DNA of 41,538 nt from Oxalobacteraceae bacterium (GTDB lineage Bacteria > Pseudomonadota > Gammaproteobacteria > Burkholderiales > Burkholderiaceae_D): assembly GCA_947374865.1 (NCBI GenBank), contig CANCDR010000022.1:1-41538 (forward strand). The letters run 5' to 3'. The notes under the pieces are model-generated. The model was not told where the DNA came from and did not search any database. It saw only the letters and a list, made by a program, of their open reading frames with translations. This document shows positions 25,062 to 32,860 of this stretch, piece by piece (position 1 is the stretch's first letter; each line of letters starts with the position of its first letter). Both the position numbers and the translations under genes were made by a program.

Positions 25062-27362
25062 ATGATGGTGAAGCATCGTTCTAAAATTGCTTATATTGGA
25101 AGTCTGATTACCCTGGCAGCAGTCGTTTTGACACTTGAGGGCTGTGGCAGTAGTTCCAATGACGTTGCGATGGTCGCCCCAACGCCGACACCAACGCCAA
25201 CGCCAACGCCAACGCCAACGCCGACGCCTACCCCAACGCCGTTGAACACAAATGGCATTACCAAGATCGTCATCAATACAGCCGCCGGACAGGCTGCCAC
25301 TTTTGGTGGTACAGCATTTGGTGCGGTAGGGACCTACGACCGCGTTGTAGGAACCGCATACGGCACACTGGATCCGAATGATCCCAAAAATCAGGTGATC
25401 GCCGATATTACCTTAGCGCAAAAAAACAAGACCACCGGACTGGTGGAGTATGCGCTGGATTTCTATATTCTTAAGCCGACCAATCTGGCGAATGGTTCGC
25501 ACAAGGTTTTTTATGAACCGCCAAATCGTGGCGGCAAACAGTACGGCAGTTTTAATGGCACCGGCGGTGGTAACACGCCTGGTGGCGGTGGTGCAGCAGA
25601 CGCCACGATTGCCGGCGCCGCTTATCCTGCCTTTTTGATGAACCGGGGCTATACCTTAATCTGGTCGGGTTGGGATCAGGAGCCGATGGGTGCTGCACCG
25701 TTAATCAAAGCTGTTTTGCCTTTAGCGGTGAATCCGGATGGCTCGCCCATCAATGGCCCGGTGTATGAATATATGGTAGCGGATAATTCGACAACGGCCT
25801 GTCAATTGACGTACTACAGCCCAGCCGGCAACGGTAGCGCCACACTGACAAAACGTGCTCATATGACGGATGCGCCGATCGTGGTTCCCGCCACCGACTG
25901 GTCCTGGGGCGGACAACATAGCTGCGGGACATCGGCCGCCGGCGTTGGTGTGACGACAACATCGACTGCCAATTCAATCAATTTGAATGGCGCAAACTTT
26001 CAACAAAGTTGGATCTATGAGCTGACCTACACAGCGACTAATCCGTATGTCGTCAGCGTAGGTTATGCCGCGATGCGTGATTTCGTTTCCTTTATTCGCA
26101 ATGCCAAGACAGATTCACTGGGTACAGCCAATCCCATGGCGGGTGATGTGCAAAGCGTGGTGGCGTGGACCTTGTCTCAACCAGCGCGCCTGATGAATGA
26201 TTTTGTCTGGCTCGGCTTTAATCAAGATCTCAACGGTAAGTCGGTATTTGACGGTATTTTTAACTGGATTGGTGGCGGTAATGGCATGGGGATGAATTCC
26301 CGCTTCGCGCAGGCTGGCCGCACGGAACGTAATCGGCAACATCATATTGCCCAGCTAGAAGGCATCTTTCCTTTTTCCTATACTACTACCACTGATAGCC
26401 TGACCGGAAAGACAGATGGTCGTAACGTCCGCTGCACAGCCAGTTCAACTTGTCCGAAGATCATGAACGTTTTTTCTGCGAATGAAATGTGGGTAAAAAC
26501 CGGATCACTTTTGACGACGCACCCTAATACGGGCGCTGATCTGGTGGAGCCGGCGAATGTCCGTAACTACTTCCTTGCCAGTACAAAGCACGGTGGCGCT
26601 GGCGCTACTACGGCCGCACCATCGACGTGCGCACAATTCGATACGCAAGTTGAACCGGGCCCTGTATTACGCGGTTTATGGACGGCTCTCGATGCTTGGG
26701 TTGTGAGCGGTACAGCACCACCGCCTAGTGCAGTGACGAGTGTTGCTGCAGGTACAGGTGTCTTTATTCCGACCAATACGCCTAACACGGCACTCGGCAT
26801 TGGCGCTGTACCGCAAGCGCTGGTCGGCTATCCTGCCATCCCAAATACTCTCATGCAATATTCGGGACTGGTCACGGTACGTAATTACTGGAATTTTGGG
26901 CCACGCTATAACCAAGGCATCATGGACACGATTCCGCCAAGCCCTACCGGTTCTTTCTATGCCGCGGCAGTCCCTAAAGTGGACCAGTATGGCAATGATT
27001 TGGGCGGTATCAGATTGCCTGAAGTAACAGTCCCGACCGGCACCAATTCAGGCTGGGGATTACGCTCGGCTGCCTTTGGTGGCAGTGCCAGCGGTACCGA
27101 TGGCTGCGAAGCGAATGGACAATTCATTCCGTTTGCTGCGACGGATGCGACCAAGGTAGCGGGCGATCCACGTCCTTCTTTGACGGCACTGTATAAGGAT
27201 AAGGCGGGTTATGTGACAGCCAGAACAGCGGCGGCGAATGCACTGTTGGCCAATAAGCTGATCCTGCAAAACGATGCCACGGCATATGCTACGAATGCGG
27301 CGAAAACGATTACCATCGTCGCCAACCCGAACTTCCCGTCTGCTTATGTGTATGCATGGTAA
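25062..27362 (+). CDS. Large lipoprotein of the alpha/beta hydrolase domain family (Abhydrolase_10-like)
   Basis: 766-aa envelope protein. ATG 25062 or 25065 follows AAGGAG. A lipoprotein signal (SLITLAAVVLTLEGCGSS) with lipobox LEGC is followed by a Pro-Thr linker (residues about 40-60), then a catalytic-like domain beginning ITKIVINTAAGQAATFGGTAF and GAVGTYDRVVGTAYG. This opening, with DFYILKP and VFYEPPNRGG, matches what I know as the 'alpha/beta hydrolase domain-containing' family, whose members act on hydrophobic esters or are uncharacterised. The region around AGRTERNRQHHIAQLEG is also typical. The catalytic serine cannot be assigned with certainty by eye. Confidence 0.85.
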   Translation: MMVKHRSKIAYIGSLITLAAVVLTLEGCGSSSNDVAMVAPTPTPTPTPTPTPTPTPTPTPLNTNGITKIVINTAAGQAATFGGTAFGAVGTYDRVVGTAYGTLDPNDPKNQVIADITLAQKNKTTGLVEYALDFYILKPTNLANGSHKVFYEPPNRGGKQYGSFNGTGGGNTPGGGGAADATIAGAAYPAFLMNRGYTLIWSGWDQEPMGAAPLIKAVLPLAVNPDGSPINGPVYEYMVADNSTTACQLTYYSPAGNGSATLTKRAHMTDAPIVVPATDWSWGGQHSCGTSAAGVGVTTTSTANSINLNGANFQQSWIYELTYTATNPYVVSVGYAAMRDFVSFIRNAKTDSLGTANPMAGDVQSVVAWTLSQPARLMNDFVWLGFNQDLNGKSVFDGIFNWIGGGNGMGMNSRFAQAGRTERNRQHHIAQLEGIFPFSYTTTTDSLTGKTDGRNVRCTASSTCPKIMNVFSANEMWVKTGSLLTTHPNTGADLVEPANVRNYFLASTKHGGAGATTAAPSTCAQFDTQVEPGPVLRGLWTALDAWVVSGTAPPPSAVTSVAAGTGVFIPTNTPNTALGIGAVPQALVGYPAIPNTLMQYSGLVTVRNYWNFGPRYNQGIMDTIPPSPTGSFYAAAVPKVDQYGNDLGGIRLPEVTVPTGTNSGWGLRSAAFGGSASGTDGCEANGQFIPFAATDATKVAGDPRPSLTALYKDKAGYVTARTAAANALLANKLILQNDATAYATNAAKTITIVANPNFPSAYVYAW
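25179..25241 (+). repeat. In-frame CCAACG hexanucleotide repeat encoding the (Pro-Thr)n linker
   Basis: Twenty-one codons alternate Pro and Thr; the core is six near-perfect CCAACG units with flanking variants. Because the unit is 6 bp, slippage would change linker length but never frame. Confidence 0.9.
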
Positions 27363-27456
27363 GAATTCGGGGCGGCTAATGAGTATTGCGTTCTTATATT
27401 GTGATAAATCATGATAAGTGACTTTTCATACCCTTCAATGCCGTTTTAGCATCATC

Positions 27457-27485
27457 ATTGGCACTCTTCGGAGTGCCAATTTTTT
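27457..27485 (+). terminator. Strong intrinsic terminator
   Basis: Perfect 10-bp stem ATTGGCACTC / GAGTGCCAAT with a stable TTCG tetraloop and six T at the 3' side, about 95 bp after the hydrolase stop codon. Good candidate for ending the hydrolase transcript. Confidence 0.9.
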
Positions 27486-27505
27486 CATGTACTTGCATTG
27501 CGTGC

Positions 27506-27540
27506 AAAAAAAAACTTCCAGAACCGAAGTCGTGGAAGTT
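27506..27540 (-). terminator. Intrinsic terminator of the initiator tRNA
   Basis: On the minus strand AACTTCCA pairs with TGGAAGTT around a 12-nt loop and is followed by nine T. It sits 10 bp downstream of the tRNA 3' end. Confidence 0.85.
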
Positions 27541-27549
27541 TTAAGATGT

Positions 27550-27626
27550 TGGTTGCGGGGACAGGATTTGAACCTGTGACCTTCGGGTTATGAGCCCGAC
27601 GAGCTGCCAGACTGCTCCACCCCGCG
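27550..27626 (-). tRNA. Initiator tRNA-fMet (CAT)
   Basis: 77-nt cloverleaf with encoded CCA. Acceptor strand CGCGGGG faces CCCCGCA, leaving the C1-A72 mismatch that marks bacterial initiator tRNA. The anticodon stem-loop is TCGGGCTCATAACCCGA, with three consecutive G-C pairs and anticodon CAT, also initiator-specific. The T arm is CAGGTTCAAATCCTG. The gene stands alone with its own promoter and terminator. Confidence 0.98.
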
Positions 27627-27632
27627 GCGCGA

Positions 27633-27638
27633 AGTATA
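27633..27638 (-). promoter_or_regulatory. -10 element of the tRNA-fMet promoter
   Basis: TATACT on the minus strand lies 7 bp upstream of the tRNA 5' end, followed by the G+C-rich discriminator TCGCGC that is typical of stringently controlled stable-RNA promoters. The -35 hexamer is weak. Confidence 0.6.
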
Positions 27639-27990
27639 GCACAGGCTTGCCGCTTTTCATTGATTCATTTTTGATCGAGCGTAAAGGCAGGCGTGTTACT
27701 GAATTTTTTCGGAACGATTGCGCCGGCGCAAGATTGATGGGGCGCAGAATAGGGATGATCTTCATCACAGTGTTGGCGCTTGTTGCTTATAATAATAATT
27801 ATGTTTTTTAGCATCTTTTCGACTGTGATGATGCTATAGTTAAACTTAGTTGCAATTTGGACACGCATCCCCGCTATGGTGCACTGGGCTTGGATGTCCA
27901 TCGAAGTGGAAGCACTTTGAAACTTAACCGTAGTCAAGGTGTCATCTCAACTCTACCGGCACGTCGCCACCATTTTTGCTGAGGAAAATT
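27639..27990. other. Intergenic region between the tRNA and the HTH-like gene
   Basis: About 350 bp without a convincing gene. It contains an AT-rich stretch (AATAATAATTATG) around 27788-27803 and an imperfect hairpin AGCATC...GATGCT at 27810-27835. A possible -10 TATAGT follows at 27833, which may serve the downstream gene. Open frames here have no Shine-Dalgarno and look like noise. Confidence 0.4.
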
Positions 27991-28296
27991 ATGATCGATC
28001 ACGCATTAGCAAGCCAAGATTCGTATGACCCAAATCGACTTTTGGATACCTTGCTGGAAAAGATGAATCTGAAGAACGATGCTGCCTTATCCCGTGCGCT
28101 GGAAGTGGCGCCACCGGTCATCAGCAAGATTCGCCATCGTCGTCTGCCAGTGGGTGCCTCCCTGTTGATTCGCATGCATGAAGTCTCGAACATGAGTATT
28201 CGTGATCTGCGCGACCTGATGGGCGACCGCCGTACCAAATATCGTTTGTCGGATGCGCAGGGCAAGCCTAAAGAGGCGAGTAATCTGGGCGAGTAA
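27991..28296 (+). CDS. Small HTH-like (Cro/C1-type) protein, conserved hypothetical
   Basis: 101 aa from ATG 27991, chosen because GAGGA sits 5-9 nt upstream; the frame extends to a TTG at 27976. The segment LLDTLLEKMNLKNDAALSRALEVAPPVISKIRHRRLPVG resembles an HTH of the lambda-repressor type: helix, turn, recognition helix with P-x-I-S-x-I-R. This is followed by a helix with LLIRMHEVSNMSIRDLRDLMGDRR. It may bind DNA as a small regulator. No catalytic features. I recall similar small proteins in Oxalobacteraceae/Burkholderiales but know no function. Confidence 0.8.
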   Translation: MIDHALASQDSYDPNRLLDTLLEKMNLKNDAALSRALEVAPPVISKIRHRRLPVGASLLIRMHEVSNMSIRDLRDLMGDRRTKYRLSDAQGKPKEASNLGE

Positions 28297-28300
28297 TCGT

Positions 28301-28339
28301 GGCAAATAAGCTTGGCCAATAAGTTTGGCCAATAAGCTG
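28301..28339. repeat. 13-bp tandem repeat, three units
   Basis: GGCAAATAAGCTT, GGCCAATAAGTTT and GGCCAATAAGCTG follow one another directly after the HTH-like gene stop. They contain the stop codon TAA in each unit. Confidence 0.75.
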
Positions 28340-28425
28340 ACACAATCGTCGGCAATGAAGCCAGTTTGACATTCTAGATAAGTAAGCCGGTTCGCCGACG
28401 CGGTCGACAGTATTGCGTCAGGCGC

Positions 28426-28629
28426 TCAATGTGGCTTGCAATGCTGATATGCAGGGGCATTCAAGCAGCTGCTGAACTGCAGTTCAGCGCTGTGTTCTGC
28501 TTTGACCAGCCTTACCAGACTGCGCAAGGTTTCCCGATACAAGTGGCGCGCCTGCGCAGAGGAGGCTTCGCCGCATGTCACGATCACCATGGCTTCGATC
28601 AAGTCTTCAGACTTATGTAAATTCAACAT
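28426..28629 (-). CDS. 67-aa protein of unknown function
   Basis: The frame is open from 28869, but the start is best placed at ATG 28629, which has AAGGAG six nucleotides upstream; the upstream part of the frame has no ribosome site and an atypical composition. The product is small and soluble: an N-terminal strand (DLIEAMVIVTCGEAS) and an amphipathic helix (ARHLYRETLRSLVRLVKAEHS), ending with a Cys/His-containing tail. No family recognised. Convergent with the HTH-like gene. Confidence 0.6.
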   Translation of the reverse strand: MLNLHKSEDLIEAMVIVTCGEASSAQARHLYRETLRSLVRLVKAEHSAELQFSSCLNAPAYQHCKPH

Positions 28630-28940
28630 GAAAACTCCTTTGCCTTCCTCATGGTGTTCGTCGGTAAAGACATCTGTGACTTGATGAAGTATTCCCGCGA
28701 TCTTGCTGGGCTTGCTGAGCTTGTTTTCATATCTTAAAAACTCGCTGGACAGATGGTTTGATATTGCGCAATCCTTGATAGCGCAGCGTCGCGCAAGCGA
28801 TGTCGTCGTTTCTAATCTGCGACAATTATGGCGCCCACTTTCTGCATGATGCATGGTCGAATTCACCACCGAATCGGCGCTTCAAAAAAATAATCGACTA
28901 ATCAGGTAATCTAACGGCACTCCGTTCTTCAAAGGCGTCT
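28630..28940. other. Divergent intergenic region, no gene seen
   Basis: About 310 bp between the 67-aa gene and the FtsX-type permease gene. Beyond the Shine-Dalgarno of the minus-strand gene no clear promoter hexamers, repeats or RNA structure were recognised. Confidence 0.4.
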
Positions 28941-31454
28941 ATGTTTTTGCAGTCTACCCGTATGAGCTTGCGTGATTGGCGTGCTGGAGAGTTGCGGTTT
29001 TTGCTGATCGCGCTCATCGTTGCCGTTGCCGCCTTGTCATCAGTCGGATTTTTTATCGACCGCATGCGCACTAGTCTGAACCGCGATGCACATCAGTTAC
29101 TGGGTGCCGATCTGATCATTGGCGCTGACCAGCCTATGCCAGCCGCATGGCGTGCGCAAGCTGAGCAACTTGGGCTGCGACTGGCTGATACGGTCGTGTT
29201 TCCGAGTATGGCGATTGCCGGCGAGGGCGATCAGACGCGATCCTTGCTTACATCGGTCAAGGCGGTCAGCCAATCCTATCCTTTGCGCGGCAAGCTGCAT
29301 GTCAGCACTGCCGTTGTCGGGCCAGACGAGACGACCGATGCCGTGCCGGCAGCAGGCACCGTGTGGGTCGATGCCGCGGTGATAAGTAGTTTGGGGCTGG
29401 GAACGGATCTGGCTGCCGGACAGTATTTGAAGCTGGGAGAAAAGCGCTTCCAAATTGCGCGCATCATCGCACTGGAACCGGATCGCGGCGCAGCGTTCAT
29501 GAATTTTTCACCGCGCGTCATGCTGGCGATCGACGATCTGCCGGCTACGCGCTTAGTGCAGCTTGGTTCGCGCGTCACCTACCGGCTTCTGGTAGCCGAT
29601 GAGAAGGGGATCAGCGCGCAGTTTCAGACTTGGGTCAAGGCGCAGATTGCGTCCGCCAATATCAAGGGTGTGCGGCTTGAATCGCTCGAATCCGGCCGGC
29701 CAGAAATGCGCGCCACGCTCGACCGTGCTGAGCAATTTTTATCCTTAGTGGGCCTGTTATCGGCCATGCTGGCAGCGGTGGCAGTGGCGATGGCTGGACG
29801 ACGCTTCATGCTGCGTCATCTGGATGCCTGCGCCATGATGCGCTGTTTGGGTCTGACGCAGTCGCAGGTCACTCGACTGTACCTGATTGAGTTTCTGCTG
29901 ATCGGGCTGGTCGGCAGCCTGATCGGTGTAGCCCTGGGTTTTGCCGCGCATTTCGTGTTGTTGGAATGGCTGGGAAAACTGCTCACCAGTGATTTGCCGC
30001 CTGCCAGTTGGCTGCCAGCGCTGCAGGGAATTGCGACCGGCATGCTGCTTTTGGTCGGCTTTGCATTACCGCCCGTTTTGCAACTCGCCGATGTACCGCA
30101 CAATCGGGTGATCCGGCGTGAACAAACACCGCCGCATCCGCGCACATTGATGACCTATGGTCTTGGCCTGGTAAGCTTTTTGGCATTGCTCATTTGGCAG
30201 GCGGGGAATCTGTTGCTGGGTGCTTTGACGGCGGCTGGTTTTTTAGGTGCACTGATTTTATTTGCCGCACTGGCTTGGGCGGGCCTGCGCGCATGTCGCT
30301 CAATGCGTAATTTTTTTATCAGTCCCAGCTGGCGTTTTGCCATCACCGCTTTACAGCGTCGACCGTCGGCCACGGTGGTGCAAATCGTCGCTTTGTCCCT
30401 GGGGCTCATGGCGCTGCTGCTTCTGACGGTCGTGCGCGGGGACCTGATCGCCGCCTGGCGACAGTCCACCCCCGCCGATGCGCCGAATCGTTTTGTGATC
30501 AATATTCAGCCCGACCAAAAGGCACCACTGAGCGCGCTGCTGGCGGCCAATGGCGTGCCAACGGCACAGTTGTATCCGATGATTCGTGGGCGTCTGATCA
30601 ATATTAATAGCGTACCGATTACCTCGACCACGTATGCCGATGAACAGGCCAAGCGCTTAGTCGAGCGTGAATTCAATCTCTCGACCATGCGTGCGCTGCC
30701 GGCACAAAATCAGATTGCCAGCGGACGCTGGTTTGACGATTCGCGACCTGAAGCTTCCGTTGAGTTAGGCTTGGCCAAAACACTCAACATCAAGCTGGGG
30801 GATGAACTGGCCTTTGATATTGCCGGACAAATCGTCCGCGCGCCGGTGACCAGTTTACGTAAGCTCGATTGGGGATCGATGAAAGTGAATTTTTTTGTGA
30901 TCCTCAATCCGGCCATCATGCAAGACACGCCGCAGACCTTTATCAGCGCCTTTCATTTACCGCAGGGACGCGAAATTTTTTCTGCGAAATTGGCGCGGTT
31001 CTATCCTAATCTGACCGTCGTGGATGTGAGCAGTGTTTTATTGCAGCTGCAAACGGTGATCGATCAGGTCGTCACTGCGGTGGAATTTTTGTTTTTGTTT
31101 ACCCTCATTTCAGGCGTGCTGGTGTTGTACTCGGCATTGGCGGCATCACAGGACGAACGAACACGGGAAGCAGCACTTCTGCGTGCGCTGGGCGCGACCC
31201 GCAGACAGCTCTCCCGTGCACAGTGGATTGAATTTTGTCTGATCGGTGGTTTATCTGGCCTGCTGGCCGCCACCGGTGCGGCGGCCACTGGCTGGGCGCT
31301 GGCAAATTTTATTTTTAATTTTGCCTGGTCATTCGAACCGCTGGTCTGGGTGGCGGGGCTTATGATTGGCATTGCCTGTGCCTTTATCGGCGGCTGGCTG
31401 AGTCTGCGCGGCGTGCTCAATTCGCCTCCCTTGCAGACGCTGCGCGAAGCCTGA
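28941..31454 (+). CDS. FtsX-like ABC transporter permease (YbbP family)
   Basis: 837-aa inner-membrane protein, length typical of the YbbP group. An N-terminal anchor (FLLIALIVAVAALSSVGFF, about 21-39) precedes a large periplasmic MacB-PCD-like domain (LNRDAHQLLGADLIIGADQP onward). FtsX core segments lie at about 270-400. Further TM helices (about 400-440) and a second periplasmic domain (about 490-700) follow, and a C-terminal FtsX core with the motif DERTREAALLRALGATRRQLSRAQW. Such permeases pair with a LolD-like ATPase (YbbA) and act mechanically on envelope substrates. Here no ATPase gene lies beside it. Start ATG 28941; ATG 28962 is an alternative. Confidence 0.94.
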   Translation: MFLQSTRMSLRDWRAGELRFLLIALIVAVAALSSVGFFIDRMRTSLNRDAHQLLGADLIIGADQPMPAAWRAQAEQLGLRLADTVVFPSMAIAGEGDQTRSLLTSVKAVSQSYPLRGKLHVSTAVVGPDETTDAVPAAGTVWVDAAVISSLGLGTDLAAGQYLKLGEKRFQIARIIALEPDRGAAFMNFSPRVMLAIDDLPATRLVQLGSRVTYRLLVADEKGISAQFQTWVKAQIASANIKGVRLESLESGRPEMRATLDRAEQFLSLVGLLSAMLAAVAVAMAGRRFMLRHLDACAMMRCLGLTQSQVTRLYLIEFLLIGLVGSLIGVALGFAAHFVLLEWLGKLLTSDLPPASWLPALQGIATGMLLLVGFALPPVLQLADVPHNRVIRREQTPPHPRTLMTYGLGLVSFLALLIWQAGNLLLGALTAAGFLGALILFAALAWAGLRACRSMRNFFISPSWRFAITALQRRPSATVVQIVALSLGLMALLLLTVVRGDLIAAWRQSTPADAPNRFVINIQPDQKAPLSALLAANGVPTAQLYPMIRGRLININSVPITSTTYADEQAKRLVEREFNLSTMRALPAQNQIASGRWFDDSRPEASVELGLAKTLNIKLGDELAFDIAGQIVRAPVTSLRKLDWGSMKVNFFVILNPAIMQDTPQTFISAFHLPQGREIFSAKLARFYPNLTVVDVSSVLLQLQTVIDQVVTAVEFLFLFTLISGVLVLYSALAASQDERTREAALLRALGATRRQLSRAQWIEFCLIGGLSGLLAATGAAATGWALANFIFNFAWSFEPLVWVAGLMIGIACAFIGGWLSLRGVLNSPPLQTLREA

Positions 31455-31664
31455 TCTGATGATCTGACACTGCTGCTCCTGCTGACAAATTTTTGCGCAG
31501 CAGGTATGCCGCAGGCGACTCATCTGCCAATGATCGATCGCAGCCTTGCATGATCGGCATCAAAACGACTCCCCCCACATTCACGTAAAGTTTCGTCAAT
31601 CCTTGGCGCGGCTGGTGTCTGTCCGCTCGTATGTAAAAACAGGGACATTGACTGGGAGCTGTGC

Positions 31665-32852
31665 ATGATGTCGTATCGACTGTTGAGCTATTTGTGCCCG
31701 CCTTGTGTGCGGCGATCTGTTTGTTTTTTTGGGCTATGTGTACTGATGTTGCTAGTGTCGGCCTGTAATTCGGTCGCACCTGGCATGCACTTTGATCGAC
31801 AGTCATTTGCGCCCAGCGACAGCTCAGCGTCCAACGATGTAGCCGGCCTAAGGATCCAGACGATCACGCCGGCGCTGGTGCTGGAGCAACAGCAGCAGCG
31901 CGATCAGCAGGCAGGGCAGGACATCCAAGAGCTCATCAGTAGTCCGCCTGCGTACGTGATACAGAACGGGGATATTTTATCGATCGTGGTATGGGATCAT
32001 CCAGAATTGGCGGGGGCAGCACCAGTAGCGCCCGCCAATCTGGGCGGTGATCCGCTCACGCCTGCTTTCAACATCACGCCGAGCGCTGGTTTTTCAGTCG
32101 ATCACGAGGGCATGATTCAGTTTCCGTTTGCCGGCAAACTCAAAATCGCCGGCCTGACAGAGCAGCAGGCGCGCACCTTGTTAGCCGAGCGAATCGCCCG
32201 CTACATCAATAAACCTGACATCACGCTCAGAGTTCAGTCTTATCGCAGCAAGCGTATTTACGTGGAGGGCGAAGTCAAGACGCCCGGCGTGCAGGCGATC
32301 AACGATATTCCGATGACGCTGGTGGAAGCGATACATCGGGCGGGTGGCTTTCTGCCGACTGCCGATCAGAGTCAGATCGTGATTACCCGTGATCGTCAGA
32401 ACTTCAATATCGATTTGCAGAAAATGCTTTTTCAGGGTCTTAATCCGGCCAGCATCATGCTCGGGAATGGTGACGTGGTGCGCGTGAAGTCGCGTGAACA
32501 AAATAAGGTGTTTGTGTCAGGTGAAGTCATGACGCCCAAATCATTGCTCATGCATGACGGCCGGCTCACATTAAATGAAGCGCTGGGTGAAGCAGGCGGG
32601 ATCAATCCGCAGACGGGAGATGGTCGACAGGTATATGTCATTCGTAATGCGAGCGACAAACAACCGCAAGTTTTTCATCTGGATACCCGTTCACCAGCCG
32701 GTTTATCGTTGGCTGAAGAATTTCCCTTGCGCGCCAAGGATGTGGTGTATGTCGATGCCGCGCCACTGGCGACCTGGCATCGGGTGATAAGCCTGATCTT
32801 CCCCAGCGCCTTATCGCAGGTAGTACAGGCAAATAACACTAATGGAAAGTAA
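31665..32852 (+). CDS. Outer-membrane polysaccharide export lipoprotein (Wza/EpsA-like)
   Basis: 395-aa OMA-family exporter. ATG 31665 or 31668 has GGGAG about 8-11 nt upstream. A long signal with lipobox VSAC (FFGLCVLMLLVSACNS) directs lipidation. The polysaccharide export domain starts with YVIQNGDILSIVVWDHPEL (about residue 95) and contains VDHEGMIQFPFAGKLKIAGLT. Two SLBB repeats follow (IYVEGEVKTPGVQAI; VFVSGEVMTPKSLLM), each with GG-type turns (RAGGFLP, EAGGIN). It forms the outer-membrane channel for an exopolysaccharide. The autokinase gene follows 8 nt later, so the two form the head of the EPS operon. Confidence 0.95.
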   Translation: MMSYRLLSYLCPPCVRRSVCFFGLCVLMLLVSACNSVAPGMHFDRQSFAPSDSSASNDVAGLRIQTITPALVLEQQQQRDQQAGQDIQELISSPPAYVIQNGDILSIVVWDHPELAGAAPVAPANLGGDPLTPAFNITPSAGFSVDHEGMIQFPFAGKLKIAGLTEQQARTLLAERIARYINKPDITLRVQSYRSKRIYVEGEVKTPGVQAINDIPMTLVEAIHRAGGFLPTADQSQIVITRDRQNFNIDLQKMLFQGLNPASIMLGNGDVVRVKSREQNKVFVSGEVMTPKSLLMHDGRLTLNEALGEAGGINPQTGDGRQVYVIRNASDKQPQVFHLDTRSPAGLSLAEEFPLRAKDVVYVDAAPLATWHRVISLIFPSALSQVVQANNTNGK

Positions 32853-32860
32853 GGTCTGAA

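Noticed and set aside
27689..27811. Short frames between tRNA-fMet and the HTH-like gene on both strands
   Set aside because: They lack ribosome sites, overlap tRNA or promoter sequence, and look like random AT-rich frames.
28630..28869. N-terminal extension of the 67-aa gene up to 28869
   Set aside because: No ribosome site near the early starts; the internal ATG 28629 has an ideal AAGGAG, so the longer frame is probably accidental.
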